Assembly (NCBI GenBank): GCA_947467145.1
Contig: CANIGJ010000001.1
Span: 333,083 to 397,082 of the forward strand
Length of the DNA stretch: 64,000 bases
Direction of reading: 5' to 3'
Source of the DNA: Rhodospirillaceae bacterium
GTDB taxonomy: Bacteria > Pseudomonadota > Alphaproteobacteria > Rhodospirillales > UBA2165
Positions 8,925 through 18,998 of the stretch are shown piece after piece. The translations under genes and the position numbers were made by a program. The notes under the pieces are model-generated. The model was not told where the DNA came from. It saw only the letters and a list, made by a program, of their open reading frames with translations, and did not search any database. Numbering within the stretch: the first letter of the stretch is position 1; each line of letters begins with the position of its first letter.

Positions 8925-9281
8925 TTGCCCGGCCACGATCTCTCACGCCTCAGGCATCTCGCCGATCTCATGGATTCGCGGTTCCATGTGCCCGGCACCA
9001 ACTGGCGTTTCGGTCTCGACGGGCTCGTCGGCCTTATCCCGGGCATCGGCGACGCGGCGGGCACATTGGTCTCGCTCTATATCCTCGCCGAAGCGTGGCG
9101 GCTGGGCGTGCGCAAACGCACAATCGGGCGGATGATCGGCAATATCGCCTTGGATTCGCTTATCGGCGCCGTGCCAGTGGCCGGCGATCTGTTCGACTTC
9201 GTCTGGCAATCAAATGCCCGAAACCTGCGGCTTATCGAACGCGATCTTGAACACCTCGCCATTTCCGGACGACGCGCATGA
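8925..9281 (+). CDS. DUF4112 domain protein
   Basis: 118-residue protein with the DUF4112 signature: LMDSRF, then GLDGLVGLIPGIGDAAG (about 31-47), a second hydrophobic segment containing GAVPVAGDLFDFVW, and a charged tail. It is probably a small integral inner-membrane protein of unknown function. It begins at a TTG 10 bases after the GlsB-like gene and its last codon overlaps the start of the ABC transporter gene, so the genes are likely co-transcribed. Confidence 0.85.
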   Translation: MPGHDLSRLRHLADLMDSRFHVPGTNWRFGLDGLVGLIPGIGDAAGTLVSLYILAEAWRLGVRKRTIGRMIGNIALDSLIGAVPVAGDLFDFVWQSNARNLRLIERDLEHLAISGRRA

Positions 9282-11269
9282 CCGATGACGTGAAAAAAGA
9301 CCCGGCGCCAAAGCCGAATTCCGAACCGACGGAAGAAGAAAAAAAGGAAATCGCCGAAGAGATCGAGGCCGTCGAGATCCCGGAAGCACGTGGCGAGGAC
9401 GTTCCGGTCCCGGCTGAGAACGAATGGGCCGCCGACGATATCGATCTGGAAACTTCGAAGCGCAAATACCTGCTGCGGCGCTTCTGGTTCACGGCACGGC
9501 TCTATTGGGGCAAGGCAGGCGACCGGCTCGCCTGGCCCCTATCGGCCGGCATCCTGACCCTGATCCTACTGATCCTCGCCTCGCAGTACGGTTACAATTA
9601 TTGGAACCGGGTGATGTTCGACGCGCTGGAGAACCGCGACGCGCAACGGGTCGGCATGATTGCCCTGATGTTCGTGCCGCTGATGGTTGCCAGCGTCTGT
9701 TGCAGCGTGACCAACGTCTATGTGCGCATGACCACGCAGCGCCGCTGGCGCGCCTGGCTGACCAACCTGATCATAGACCGTTGGCTGACGCATGGCCGCT
9801 ACTATCAGCTCAATCTGGTCGGCGGCGATCATGACAATCCGGAATATCGCATCGCGCAGGATCTGCGCACCGCAACCGACGCACCGGTCGATTTCACCAT
9901 CGGTGTCATCTCGGCCGTTCTGTCGGCGGCAACCTTCATCGCCGTACTTTGGAATATCGGCGGCTCGCTCACCCTGCCGTTCGGCGACGCCACCATCGTC
10001 ATCCCGGGCTTCCTGGTCATCGCCGCCGTCACCTATTCGCTGCTCGCCAGCGGCATGATGACTTGGATCGGGCGGCGCTTCGTGCAGGTATCCGAAAACG
10101 TCAATCAGGCCGAAGCCGACTACCGCTACGCCCTGACGCGCGTGCGCGAGAACGGCGAAAGCATTGCGCTGATGGGCGGCGAGGACGAAGAACGCGCCGG
10201 GCTCGACGGTTCGCTCAAGAGCGTGCTGCTGCAATGGCGCGATCTGTGTTTCCAACATATGCGCACGACCATCGTCTCAACGACGAGTTCATGGGTCGCC
10301 CCCGTCATCCCGGTGATCCTGTGCGCCCCCAAATATCTCGACGGATCGATGACCTTGGGCACCGTGATGCAGGCGGCGTCGGCTTTCACCATCGTGCAGG
10401 CCGCCTTCGGCTGGCTCGTGGATAACTATCCCCGCCTTGCCGACTGGAGCGCGGGCGCACGCCGCATCGCCTCCTTGATGGTCTCGCTCGACGCGCTCGA
10501 GCGCGCCGAAACCGGCACGGTCGGACGCATTACCCATCAAAAGGGCGAAACCGCCGAGTTCGCCATGCGTCTCGCCGGCCTGTCGGTCGCCCTGGACAAC
10601 GGCACGACCGTGATCGGCGAAGCCAAGGTCGATATCGCGCCGGGCGAGCGCGTGCTGGTGGCGGGCGAATCCGGCACCGGCAAAAGCACGTTGATACGCG
10701 CCATCGCCGGGCTGTGGCCATGGGGCGGAGGCAGCATCGAGATCAAGTCCGGCGCCAAGCTGTTCATGCTGCCGCAGCGGCCCTACGTGCCGATCGGCAC
10801 CTTGCGCCGCGCCGCCACCTATCCCTCCGCCACCGAAGACTGGACCACCGAGGAAATTGCCGAGAATTTCCGCAGCTGCGGGCTCGAGCACCTGATCGAC
10901 CAGTTGGAGGTTGAGGCGCCGTGGGATCAGACCCTGTCGGGTGGCGAGAAACAGCGGCTCGCCTTCGTGCGCATGTTCCTGCATCAGCCCGATATCGTCG
11001 TGTTCGACGAAGCGACCAGCGCGCTCGATCCGACGAGCCAGGATCACCTGATGGCCCTGATCAATGACACCCTCCCGGATGCGACGGTGATCAGCGTCGG
11101 CCATCGCCCGGAGCTGGAAGCCTTCCACAGCCGCAAGATCGTGCTGGAGCGCGCCGAAGGCGGCGCCAAATTCGTCAGCGACATCGATCTTCTCAACGAT
11201 TTCCGCCTCAAGAAGAGTCGACGTCCGCGCTGGCTGCGCACGCGCGAATCGCGTAGTAAGGCAGAATAA
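9278..11269 (+). CDS. SbmA/BacA-like ABC transporter (fused permease and ATPase)
   Basis: 663 residues: a charged acidic N-terminal extension of about 65 residues, an SbmA/BacA-type membrane domain (about 70-410), and a nucleotide-binding domain with Walker [10 protein letters not shown] (about 463-471), signature LSGGEKQ (about 553) and Walker [12 protein letters not shown]. Relatives include BacA/BclA-type importers of peptides and the YddA family, which also have the ATPase domain attached. It may import peptides, cobalamin-like compounds or very-long-chain acyl groups; the cargo is not visible. ATGA overlap with DUF4112. The NdvA-like exporter follows after 40 bases. Confidence 0.9.
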   Translation: MTDDVKKDPAPKPNSEPTEEEKKEIAEEIEAVEIPEARGEDVPVPAENEWAADDIDLETSKRKYLLRRFWFTARLYWGKAGDRLAWPLSAGILTLILLILASQYGYNYWNRVMFDALENRDAQRVGMIALMFVPLMVASVCCSVTNVYVRMTTQRRWRAWLTNLIIDRWLTHGRYYQLNLVGGDHDNPEYRIAQDLRTATDAPVDFTIGVISAVLSAATFIAVLWNIGGSLTLPFGDATIVIPGFLVIAAVTYSLLASGMMTWIGRRFVQVSENVNQAEADYRYALTRVRENGESIALMGGEDEERAGLDGSLKSVLLQWRDLCFQHMRTTIVSTTSSWVAPVIPVILCAPKYLDGSMTLGTVMQAASAFTIVQAAFGWLVDNYPRLADWSAGARRIASLMVSLDALERAETGTVGRITHQKGETAEFAMRLAGLSVALDNGTTVIGEAKVDIAPGERVLVAGESGTGKSTLIRAIAGLWPWGGGSIEIKSGAKLFMLPQRPYVPIGTLRRAATYPSATEDWTTEEIAENFRSCGLEHLIDQLEVEAPWDQTLSGGEKQRLAFVRMFLHQPDIVVFDEATSALDPTSQDHLMALINDTLPDATVISVGHRPELEAFHSRKIVLERAEGGAKFVSDIDLLNDFRLKKSRRPRWLRTRESRSKAE

Positions 11270-11309
11270 GTCCCCGCCACTCCGGCCGGGAAACCATAAC
11301 GACGAAACG

Positions 11310-13109
11310 ATGAACCTTTTCCAGGTCTATATCCGCTCGCTCCGTCTGCTCGGCCCCAATGCACGTCTCGCCTGGGGCCTGGCGCTCGGCAATCTGGCGC
11401 TCGCCTCGACCCAATATGCCGAGCCAGTGCTATTCGGCAAAGTGATCGACGCGCTCGGCAGTGCGCAGGCCAATGGCGCTGCGGTCGTGTGGCCGCAACT
11501 GATCAGCCTACTCACCATCTGGGTGTCTATCGGCATCTTCAACATCATCGGCAGCACGGTGGTGGCACTCTATTCCGACCGTCTCGCGCATATCCGCCGC
11601 CATTCCGTCTCGACGCAATATTTCGAGCACGTGCTGCAATTGCCCGCCGCCTATCACGGCGCCAAACATTCCGGCCGCCTGATCAAGATCATGCTGCAGG
11701 GCACCGATTCCTTGTGGGGCCTGTGGGTCGCGTTTTTCCGCGAACATATGTCGGGGTTCGTCTCGTTTCTCGTCCTGCTGCCATTATCGATCTATCTGAA
11801 TTGGCGCCTAGCGATCCTGCTGCTCGTGCTGTGCGTCGTCTTCGTCTTCCTCACCACCTTCGTGATGCGTAAATCCGAAGACCTGCAAAGCCAGGTCGAG
11901 GAGCATTATTCGGCGCTCGCCGAGCAGGCGACGGATACGCTCGGCAATATCCCGCTGGTGCAGAGCTATGCGCGCATCCAGCAGGAAGTGAGCGAGTTGA
12001 AAAGCGTGATCACCAAGCTGCTGGCGGCACAATTGCCGGTGCTGACCTGGTGGGCCGTGATCGAAGTCATGACGCGCGCGTCGACCACCATCACCGTGCT
12101 GTCGATCATCGTCGTTGGCACCGCGCTCAACCTCAACGGTCAGGCGACGGTCGGTGAAATCGTCACCTTCATGAGCTTCGCCTCGATGTTGATCGAACGG
12201 CTGCAACGCGCCGTCGGCTTCGTCAATTCGCTGCTGAACAATGGCCCGCGCCTGCAGGAATTTTTCGACGTGCTCGACGCCGTACCGGACATCCGTGACC
12301 GCCCGGATGCGGTCGATGCCGGGCGCCTCACCGGCGAAGTGCGCTTCCGCAACGTCAATTTCTCCTACGACGGCAAGAAGCCGGCGGTCGATGATCTGGA
12401 TTTCACCGCGCGGCCCGGCGACACCATCGCCTTCGTCGGCTCGACGGGTGCCGGCAAAAGTACCGCACTCGCCTTGCTGCACCGCGCGTTCGATCCGCAA
12501 TCGGGCGCCATCGAGATCGATGGACGCGATATCCGTGACATCACGCTGACGTCGTTGCGCCGCAATGTCGGCGTCGTGTTCCAGGAAGCCCTGCTGTTCA
12601 ACCGTTCGATCCGCGAGAACCTATTGGTCGGCCGTCCCGATGCGACCGATGCCGAGATGGTGCGGGCCGCCGAACGCGCCCAGGCGTTCGATTTCATCAG
12701 CCGCGCGCCGGAAGGCTTCAACAGCCGGGTCGGCGAACGCGGCCGCATGCTGTCGGGCGGCGAGCGTCAGCGCCTGTCGATCGCCCGCGCCCTGCTGAAA
12801 GATCCGCCGATTCTGATCCTCGACGAAGCGACGAGTGCGCTAGATTCGCAGACCGAGCAGAAATTGCTGGTCGCACTCGACGAGGTGATGAAGAACCGCA
12901 CGTCGTTCGTCATCGCGCATCGCCTGTCAACGATCCGCAATGCGACGCGCATCTTGATGTTCGAACATGGCAAGGTGATCGAGACCGGCACCTTCGACGA
13001 ACTGGTGGCCAAGAACGGCAAGTTCGCCGATCTCGCCCGCTCGCAGTTCATGGTGACGCCGCAGCCGGGCCTCGTGCGCGAAGACAGCGACGAAGAGGAA
13101 GACGGCTGA
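11310..13109 (+). CDS. NdvA/ChvA-like ABC exporter (cyclic beta-glucan type)
   Basis: 599-residue half-transporter: six-helix exporter domain in the first ~320 residues, then an ATPase domain with Walker [10 protein letters not shown] (about 377-385), signature LSGGERQR (about 481) and [12 protein letters not shown]. The N-terminus ([16 protein letters not shown]) and overall length fit the NdvA/ChvA branch that exports cyclic beta-1,2-glucan to the periplasm of rhizobia and relatives. No NdvB/ChvB glucan synthase is in this window, so the substrate call is by similarity only. It is the last gene of the envelope/stress block and is followed by a palindromic repeat. Confidence 0.85.
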   Translation: MNLFQVYIRSLRLLGPNARLAWGLALGNLALASTQYAEPVLFGKVIDALGSAQANGAAVVWPQLISLLTIWVSIGIFNIIGSTVVALYSDRLAHIRRHSVSTQYFEHVLQLPAAYHGAKHSGRLIKIMLQGTDSLWGLWVAFFREHMSGFVSFLVLLPLSIYLNWRLAILLLVLCVVFVFLTTFVMRKSEDLQSQVEEHYSALAEQATDTLGNIPLVQSYARIQQEVSELKSVITKLLAAQLPVLTWWAVIEVMTRASTTITVLSIIVVGTALNLNGQATVGEIVTFMSFASMLIERLQRAVGFVNSLLNNGPRLQEFFDVLDAVPDIRDRPDAVDAGRLTGEVRFRNVNFSYDGKKPAVDDLDFTARPGDTIAFVGSTGAGKSTALALLHRAFDPQSGAIEIDGRDIRDITLTSLRRNVGVVFQEALLFNRSIRENLLVGRPDATDAEMVRAAERAQAFDFISRAPEGFNSRVGERGRMLSGGERQRLSIARALLKDPPILILDEATSALDSQTEQKLLVALDEVMKNRTSFVIAHRLSTIRNATRILMFEHGKVIETGTFDELVAKNGKFADLARSQFMVTPQPGLVREDSDEEEDG

Positions 13110-13139
13110 TCGCCGAAACGTACCCTCCCGGTTCTCCAT

Positions 13140-13252
13140 CGTCATGCCCGGGCGAAGACCCGGGCATCCACGAAAGCGCGATAGCGCGAAAAGACTCATG
13201 TCGGCGCAGACGCGCCTCCCGTGGATGGCCGGGTCAAGCCCGGCCATGACGG
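13140..13252. repeat. Dispersed palindromic intergenic repeat, copy 1
   Basis: Two inverted arms, 13140-13172 and 13220-13252, each beginning CGTCATG and ending in CATCCACG when read inward. Each arm is itself a hairpin: CCCGGG pairs with CCCGGG in the left arm, and GGCCGGG with CCCGGCC in the right. The element sits between the end of the exporter gene and the convergent CoA-transferase gene. A sequence-related copy lies at 28306. Such elements are common in alphaproteobacterial intergenic DNA. Confidence 0.8.
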
Positions 13253-13277
13253 CTTTGCTAAGTTATGACAATGAAGC

Positions 13278-14516
13278 TTACTCGGCGGCTTTCTTCGACG
13301 AGTTGCGATCGCCGATGGCGCGGTCGGCGAGCATCTTGTCGATCTTCGCGTCGTCGTAGCCCAACACATCCTTCAGCACTTCGCGCGTTTCGCCGCCCAG
13401 ATACGGCGGATAGCCATGCTCGGTGCGACCCGACTCGCGGATCTTGATCGGATTGCCGATCACGCGGGCGCGTTGTTCGGGATCATTGCCTTTAAGCTCA
13501 AGGATCATGTCGCGATGGATGATCTGCGGTTCGGCCAATGCGCGGTCGATCGTATTGATCGGTCCGCACGGGATGCCGCGGCGCAGGAATTCCTTCACCA
13601 AATCGTCGCCCTTGTGGTTGAGGAAGGCTTTCTCGATCAGCGGCACGAGGTCGGCTTTGTGCTTCAGGCGCGTATCGCGATTGGCGAAGCGCGGATCTTT
13701 GAGCGTATCGGGGATGCCGAGCGCTTCGCACATATCCTGCAGCATCTTGTCGGTGTTGGCGGTCACCGCGATCTCGATGCCATCGCCCGCCGCGAAGCAG
13801 CGATAGGTCGGGATCGAGTCATGCTCGCGCCCCTGCAGACCGGGAACCTTGCCCGAATTCAGATAGACGGCGGCCTGATAGGTCAGCATGGCGACCTGCA
13901 CATCGAGCATCGAGATATCGATGTAATCGCCCTGGCCGGTGGCGTGGCGGCGATTGAGTGCGGCCAGGATACCGATGGAGCCGTACATGCCGGCGACCGC
14001 ATCGCCGATGGGAACGCCGGCGCGCACCGGGCGGCCGTCCTTCTCGCCGGTCAGGCTCATCACGCCCGACATCGCCTGCACGATCATGTCGTAGGCGGCG
14101 CGATCGCGATCCGGGCCGTCTTGGCCGAAGCCCGACAGCGAGCACCAGATCAGACCGGGATTGTCTTTGCGCAACGTATCGAAATCGAGGCCGAGGCGTT
14201 TGAGCACGCCCGGGCGGCGGTTCTCGAACAGGATGTCGCTTTTGAGCGCCAGTTCTTTGATCGCCGCGATGCCGTCGGGATGTTTGAGATCGACGACCAT
14301 CGATTTCTTGTTGCGGCTGATCGAGTGGAAATAGGTCGAGGAGCCGGCGATGTAGTGCGGCGGTACGTGGCGCGACGAATCGCCTTCGAAATGTTCGATC
14401 TTGATGATCTCGGCGCCGAGGTCGCCCAGGATCTGCGTGCCGAACGGGCCCGCCAGGAATTCGGTCATGTCGAGGACGCGCAGTCCCGCGAGCGGCCCCT
14501 TATGTTCGTCGGCCAT
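13278..14516 (-). CDS. CaiB/BaiF (class III) CoA-transferase (copy 1)
   Basis: 412-residue CoA-transferase of the formyl-CoA/carnitine-CoA family. The catalytic Asp lies at 172 in GVPIGDAVAG, and LAGPFGTQILGDLGAEIIKIE near the N-terminus is typical. It moves CoA to a carboxylic acid; the acid is unknown, but the setting suggests an aromatic or ring-cleavage carboxylate. It lies 2 bases after the IclR-type regulator gene and is co-directional with it. A clear paralogue is at 26006, which shares VPPHYIAG/MPPHYIAG and TYFHSI segments. Confidence 0.92.
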   Translation of the reverse strand: MADEHKGPLAGLRVLDMTEFLAGPFGTQILGDLGAEIIKIEHFEGDSSRHVPPHYIAGSSTYFHSISRNKKSMVVDLKHPDGIAAIKELALKSDILFENRRPGVLKRLGLDFDTLRKDNPGLIWCSLSGFGQDGPDRDRAAYDMIVQAMSGVMSLTGEKDGRPVRAGVPIGDAVAGMYGSIGILAALNRRHATGQGDYIDISMLDVQVAMLTYQAAVYLNSGKVPGLQGREHDSIPTYRCFAAGDGIEIAVTANTDKMLQDMCEALGIPDTLKDPRFANRDTRLKHKADLVPLIEKAFLNHKGDDLVKEFLRRGIPCGPINTIDRALAEPQIIHRDMILELKGNDPEQRARVIGNPIKIRESGRTEHGYPPYLGGETREVLKDVLGYDDAKIDKMLADRAIGDRNSSKKAAE

Positions 14517-14518
14517 AA

Positions 14519-15355
14519 TTAAGCCCTTCCCTTGTTATCTTGTTGTGTACCGTAGAGACCGCCGGCCGAACGGCAGCCCAAAGCGCCCGACAGACGCCGC
14601 GCCTGTTCGACCAGCACGCCGGAAACCTCGGCCAGACGCTTTTCATCCCAGCGGAATTCCGGGACCGTCACGTTGAGGCTGCCGAAGACCGAACCCTGCG
14701 CGCCGAACAAGGGGGCCGCAATACCGACGGCGCCCTGCAATTTCTGCGAGACCGAATAGGCGTAACCCTTGCGACGGATGTCGGCGAGCGCGCCCATGAA
14801 ATCGTCGAATGGCGGCAATTCGCGTCCGTTGGCCGGTGAGACGTCGGCTTCTTCAAAGATCGAGCGGACTTCGGCATCGGGCAGATGCGCGAGAATAGCG
14901 CGCGAACGCGCACCCCACGCCACCGCGGTGGGGCGGAACTTTTCCGATTGATAGGTCAGCGGATGACTAGAACTCACCGTCTGCGCGATCATCGTCTTGC
15001 GCTCGGCCGGCAGATACAGCGTCAACATGCAGAACTCGTCGCACTTATCGACGACGGCGCGCATGTAGGGCAGCGCCAGTTTGGGGATGCGCGTCTTGTT
15101 GACGACGAGCGCGCCGAGGCGAAAGAACTCGGTGCCGGCGTGATAGCGATGGCCGTTCTCGCCGCGCTCGACCAGGCCCTGCTCCATCAGCAAATGCAGC
15201 AGGCGATGCACGGTGCTGGGCGCCAATTGCAATTGGTCGGACAACGACTTGATGGAGACGTCGTCCTCGGCCTCGGCGAGCGAGCGCAGGATGACCGCCG
15301 CACGGGCGACGGTACCGAGCGTATCGCTGTCACGGGAACTAGCGTTGCGGGGCAT
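14519..15355 (-). CDS. IclR-family transcriptional regulator
   Basis: 278 residues: an N-terminal winged helix-turn-helix (about 13-75, with LAPSTVHRLLHLL) and a C-terminal IclR effector domain. I place the start at the ATG at 15355, preceded by AGGTGAGG; an in-frame GTG at 15364 is the alternative. It is divergent from the TPP-enzyme operon, with a perfect 5-bp-arm inverted repeat between them, so it probably controls that operon and itself. IclR proteins often respond to aromatic acids or ring-cleavage intermediates. A near-identical box occurs before the second CoA-transferase operon. Confidence 0.93.
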   Translation of the reverse strand: MPRNASSRDSDTLGTVARAAVILRSLAEAEDDVSIKSLSDQLQLAPSTVHRLLHLLMEQGLVERGENGHRYHAGTEFFRLGALVVNKTRIPKLALPYMRAVVDKCDEFCMLTLYLPAERKTMIAQTVSSSHPLTYQSEKFRPTAVAWGARSRAILAHLPDAEVRSIFEEADVSPANGRELPPFDDFMGALADIRRKGYAYSVSQKLQGAVGIAAPLFGAQGSVFGSLNVTVPEFRWDEKRLAEVSGVLVEQARRLSGALGCRSAGGLYGTQQDNKGRA

Positions 15356-15369
15356 GATCCTCACCTAAT

Positions 15370-15384
15370 TTCCATTGAGTGGAA
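15370..15384. promoter_or_regulatory. IclR-type operator candidate, box 1
   Basis: 15-base inverted repeat: TTCCA, five-base spacer TTGAG, TGGAA, with perfect arms. It lies 15 bases upstream of the IclR start and before the divergent TPP-enzyme operon. It is followed by three GGAACG motifs starting at 15381, 15401 and 15451. Arms and spacing resemble known IclR-family sites. Box 2 at 25896 matches at 13 of 15 positions. Confidence 0.6.
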
Positions 15385-15497
15385 CGTAATTTTATTTGAC
15401 GGAACGGTAAGACGACTCCTAGGGTTGGTCAAGTTTTGATAGGGTGCGGCGGAACGTCTAAAACCATCCGTACAACAGCACCCAAGGGGAGGAATTT

Positions 15498-17270
15498 ATG
15501 CCAGATACCGCGAAACCGGGATCGAACGTCCGTGTGTGGGGCAGCGACGTCGTCGCCGCCGCGATCAAGGAACAGAACTTCCCCTATGCGGTGCTGAATC
15601 CAGGCGCGTCCTATCGCGGCCTGCATGACAGCCTGGTCAATTATACCGGCAACGAAAACCCCAAGATGCTGGTCGTGCTGCATGAAGAACATGCGCTGGC
15701 CATCGCGCAGGGTTACGCCACGGTCACCGATCAGCCGCTGGCTGCCATCGTGCATTCCAACGTCGGCCTGATGCACGCGACCATGGGCGTGTTCGACGCC
15801 TGGTGCGCGCGCACGCCGGTCGTGCTGTTCGGCGCCACCGGCCCGATCGATGCCGCCAAGCGCCGCCCCTGGATCGACTGGATCCACACGACCGCCGACC
15901 AGGCCTCGATGATCCGCAACTACATCAAATGGGACGACACACCGGGCTCGGCCACCGCCGCCATCGAATCCATCCGTCGCGCGACGATCCTGGCGCGCAC
16001 GCAGCCTTGCGGCCCAGTCTTCGTCAATCTCGACGCTACCATCCAGGAACAAGAACTCGACGGCTGGCCGGTGACGCAACCGCTCGACAGCTATCAGGTG
16101 CCGAACCCGCCGGCGCCTAACGCCGCCGATCTCGATCAGGCCGTGAAGTGGCTCGACGAAGGGAAAGACGTCGTCATCTTCGCCGGCCGCATGAGCCGCG
16201 ACGACAAGGCCTGGAAAGACCGCATCGCACTGGCCGAAGCCCTCGGTGCGCGCGTCTTCATCGGCGCCCAGCCCGGCCCCTTCCCGACGACGCACGCGTC
16301 GTTCAGCGGCGAAAGCGGTTTCAACCTGCGCCCCGATATGCGCGAAGCCATCCGCAAGGCCGACGTCATCCTGGCGCTCGAATATCTCGATATCGGCGGC
16401 ACCCTGGCGCAGGTCTTCCCGGCCGGCCAGCCACGCCATACCAAGATCATCAATTGCTCCATCGAGTATCAGCTGCATAACGGCTGGATCATGGATTACC
16501 ACGTGCTGCCGATGTGCGATCTGCACATCACCACGACGACGGAGCAGCTCACGTCTGCGCTGGTGGCGCGCGTGAAGAAGCGGCCCGATGCGATGAAGGG
16601 CAAGGAAAGCGTGTATTCGCTACCCGCCATGCCGACCGGCAAGGGCGAGATCGGCATCCGGGATCTGGCGGCGACCTTCCTCAACGTCACCAAGGATATG
16701 GATATCGCGCTGATGGGACGTCCGATCGGCTGGCCGCCGAACGCGACCGAGATCAACCATCCGCACGATTGGCTGGGCGGCTCGCACGGCGGCGGCGTGG
16801 GCTCCGGCCCAGGTAACGCGGTCGGCATGGCGCTCGCCTTGCGCGACATGAAATCGCCCCGCCTGCCGATCATGGTGCTGGGCGACGGCGACTTCACGAT
16901 GGGCTGCAACGCCATCTGGACCGCCGCCAACGAAAAGATCCCGATGCTGTTGATCGTGGCCAACAACCGCGCCTACTTCAACGACGAGCTGCACCAGCAG
17001 AACGTCGCCAAGACGCGCGCACGGCCCGAAGAACGCGCCTGGATCGGCCAGCGCATCGAAGATCCCGCCCCCGACATGGCGGCCATCGCCCGCGGCTTCG
17101 GCCTCGACGGCGAAGGCCCGATCGAGAAACTCGAAGATTTGCCCAAAGCGCTGGAAAAAGCGTTCGCCGCCGTTAAAGCAGGTAAGTCCTACGTGCTCGA
17201 CGTCGTCACCAAACGCGAATATGCGCACGCACCGCTGACGGACGGCCGCTCGGCTGCCGGCAAGAAATAA
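15498..17270 (+). CDS. Thiamine-diphosphate-dependent enzyme, 2-oxo-acid decarboxylase/ALS-like
   Basis: 590 residues with the three-domain layout of acetolactate synthase and benzoylformate decarboxylase. The activating Glu lies in LHEEHALAIAQGYA (Glu63), and the ThDP/Mg motif begins GDGDFTMG (about 462) and ends in VANNRAYFND about 28 residues later. It probably decarboxylates a 2-oxo acid or joins it to an aldehyde. It is the first gene of the six-gene plus operon; AAGGGGAGG lies just upstream of its ATG. The UbiD decarboxylase follows. Not an anabolic ALS by context, and no regulatory subunit is present. Confidence 0.9.
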   Translation: MPDTAKPGSNVRVWGSDVVAAAIKEQNFPYAVLNPGASYRGLHDSLVNYTGNENPKMLVVLHEEHALAIAQGYATVTDQPLAAIVHSNVGLMHATMGVFDAWCARTPVVLFGATGPIDAAKRRPWIDWIHTTADQASMIRNYIKWDDTPGSATAAIESIRRATILARTQPCGPVFVNLDATIQEQELDGWPVTQPLDSYQVPNPPAPNAADLDQAVKWLDEGKDVVIFAGRMSRDDKAWKDRIALAEALGARVFIGAQPGPFPTTHASFSGESGFNLRPDMREAIRKADVILALEYLDIGGTLAQVFPAGQPRHTKIINCSIEYQLHNGWIMDYHVLPMCDLHITTTTEQLTSALVARVKKRPDAMKGKESVYSLPAMPTGKGEIGIRDLAATFLNVTKDMDIALMGRPIGWPPNATEINHPHDWLGGSHGGGVGSGPGNAVGMALALRDMKSPRLPIMVLGDGDFTMGCNAIWTAANEKIPMLLIVANNRAYFNDELHQQNVAKTRARPEERAWIGQRIEDPAPDMAAIARGFGLDGEGPIEKLEDLPKALEKAFAAVKAGKSYVLDVVTKREYAHAPLTDGRSAAGKK

Positions 17271-17318
17271 CGACAGACCAAGCGCAATGTAAAAAAGAAC
17301 GTCCACAGGGAGGTAAGT

Positions 17319-18998
17319 ATGGCGCGACCAGCACAAACGGCACGTAAGACCGAGGCGCCAGCAAGAACGTACAACGACTTCCGCCAGCATATCGAAGCGC
17401 TCGATAAGGCGGGGTTGCTCTACAAGATCGACCGTCCGGTCAACAAAGACACGGAACTGCATCCGCTCGTGCGCTGGCAGTTCCGTGGCAGCGTTCCCGA
17501 AGATTTGCGTAAGGCGTTCTTGTTCACCAACGTGGTGGATTCACGCGGGCGCAAGTTCGACATGCCCGTCCTGGTCGGCGGCTTGTCGGCAACGCCAGAG
17601 ATCTACGCCGTCGGCATGGGTGGCGTCGCCATCGCCGACATCGGCGATCATTGGGCGAAGGCGCAGGCCAACCCGATCGATCCCATCGTGGTCGACGAAG
17701 GCACCTGCCAGGACATCATCATCGAAGGCGACGATCTGGTCGGCGACGGCAAAGGCCTCGATTCCCTGCCCGTGCCGATCTCCAGCCCCGGCTTCGACGC
17801 CGCACCCTATTTCACCGCCACCGCGTTCGTCACCAAGGATCCCGACACCGGCATCCAGAACATGGGCACCTATCGCTGCGGGCTCAAGGCATCCAACCGC
17901 ATGGCGGTGATGATGTCGGGCGGCTCGGGCGGGCGCGTGAACTGGGACAAACATCGCAAGTTGGGCACCGAAATGCCCTGCGCGCTGGTGCTGGGCGCAC
18001 CGCCGCTGGTCAATTACTGCGCGCCGCAGCGTTTCCGCGTGAATGTCGACGAGGTCGCGGTGGCCGGCGGTGCGGCAGGCGAGCCGTTCCATCAGGTGAA
18101 GTGCCATTCGGTCGACCTGGTCGTGCCGGCCGAATCCGAAATCGTCATCGAAGGTTATATCGATCAGGATTATCTGGAACCCGAAGGCCCGTTCGGCGAG
18201 TCGCATGGTTACGTGGCGCTCGAAGCCTTCAATTATTCGATGCGCATCACCGCCATCACCATGCGTAAGGGCGCGGTCCTGCCGTCGATCATCAGCCAGG
18301 TGACGCCGTCGGAATCCTCGATCGTCAAACGCGTGGCGATGGAGCCGCAGTTCCTGCGCCATCTGCGTAACAATCTCGGCCTGCGCTGCGTGAAGAAAGT
18401 CATCATGCACGAACCGCTGACCAATATCCGCCCGGTCATCTTCCTGCAGATGGAAAAGGGCGCACCGACGACCGAAGTTTGGCGCGCCCTATATGGCGTC
18501 AGCAGCTATTCGAGCAATTGCGGCAAGTTCTGCATCGCCATCAACGAGGACATCGATCCGACCAACGGCGATTTCCTGCTCTGGGCCTTGGCCTATCGCA
18601 CCAATCCGCGGCTCGATGTGCAGATCCTCGATCATCGCGCCCCCCTGCACGGACCGAAGATCGATCGCGGCGAAGAATCCACCATGCTGATCGACGCCAC
18701 CTTGAAGGGCGATATGCCGCCGATCGCGCTGCCCAAGAAAGAATATATGGAAGGCGCCAAAAAGATCTGGGAGGAACTGAACCTGCCGCCGCTGACACCC
18801 GAAGTGCCGTGGCATGGCTACAGCCTCGGCAATTGGATGGATCGCTGGGACGAGATGGCCGATCGTGCCGTCGCCGGCGATTACATGGAAACCGGCCGGC
18901 GCAGCTTCCAGATGCGGCGCAAGGACGTCTCCCCCGCCACCAGCGTGCGCAAGATGCTCGACCCGAATGCGGCCGACGATAGCGAAGGCGGCGAATGA
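17319..18998 (+). CDS. UbiD-family prenylated-FMN decarboxylase
   Basis: 559 residues. The UbiD core is recognisable by PEGPFGESHGYV (about 288-299), which contains the conserved acidic active-site Glu region, and by QVTPSESSIVKR. Such enzymes use prenylated FMN to decarboxylate or carboxylate aromatic, heteroaromatic or cinnamate-type acids. No UbiX flavin prenyltransferase gene is in the window, so the cofactor must come from elsewhere. It follows the TPP enzyme by 48 bases and overlaps the FAD subunit gene by 4 bases. The substrate is unknown. The protein is longer than E. coli UbiD, with an N-terminal basic extension. Confidence 0.92.
   Translation: MARPAQTARKTEAPARTYNDFRQHIEALDKAGLLYKIDRPVNKDTELHPLVRWQFRGSVPEDLRKAFLFTNVVDSRGRKFDMPVLVGGLSATPEIYAVGMGGVAIADIGDHWAKAQANPIDPIVVDEGTCQDIIIEGDDLVGDGKGLDSLPVPISSPGFDAAPYFTATAFVTKDPDTGIQNMGTYRCGLKASNRMAVMMSGGSGGRVNWDKHRKLGTEMPCALVLGAPPLVNYCAPQRFRVNVDEVAVAGGAAGEPFHQVKCHSVDLVVPAESEIVIEGYIDQDYLEPEGPFGESHGYVALEAFNYSMRITAITMRKGAVLPSIISQVTPSESSIVKRVAMEPQFLRHLRNNLGLRCVKKVIMHEPLTNIRPVIFLQMEKGAPTTEVWRALYGVSSYSSNCGKFCIAINEDIDPTNGDFLLWALAYRTNPRLDVQILDHRAPLHGPKIDRGEESTMLIDATLKGDMPPIALPKKEYMEGAKKIWEELNLPPLTPEVPWHGYSLGNWMDRWDEMADRAVAGDYMETGRRSFQMRRKDVSPATSVRKMLDPNAADDSEGGE

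Noticed and set aside
13140..13252. Palindromic region as an intrinsic terminator only
   Set aside because: The nested double-hairpin layout recurs at 28306 and lacks a T-tract, so it fits a dispersed repeat better.
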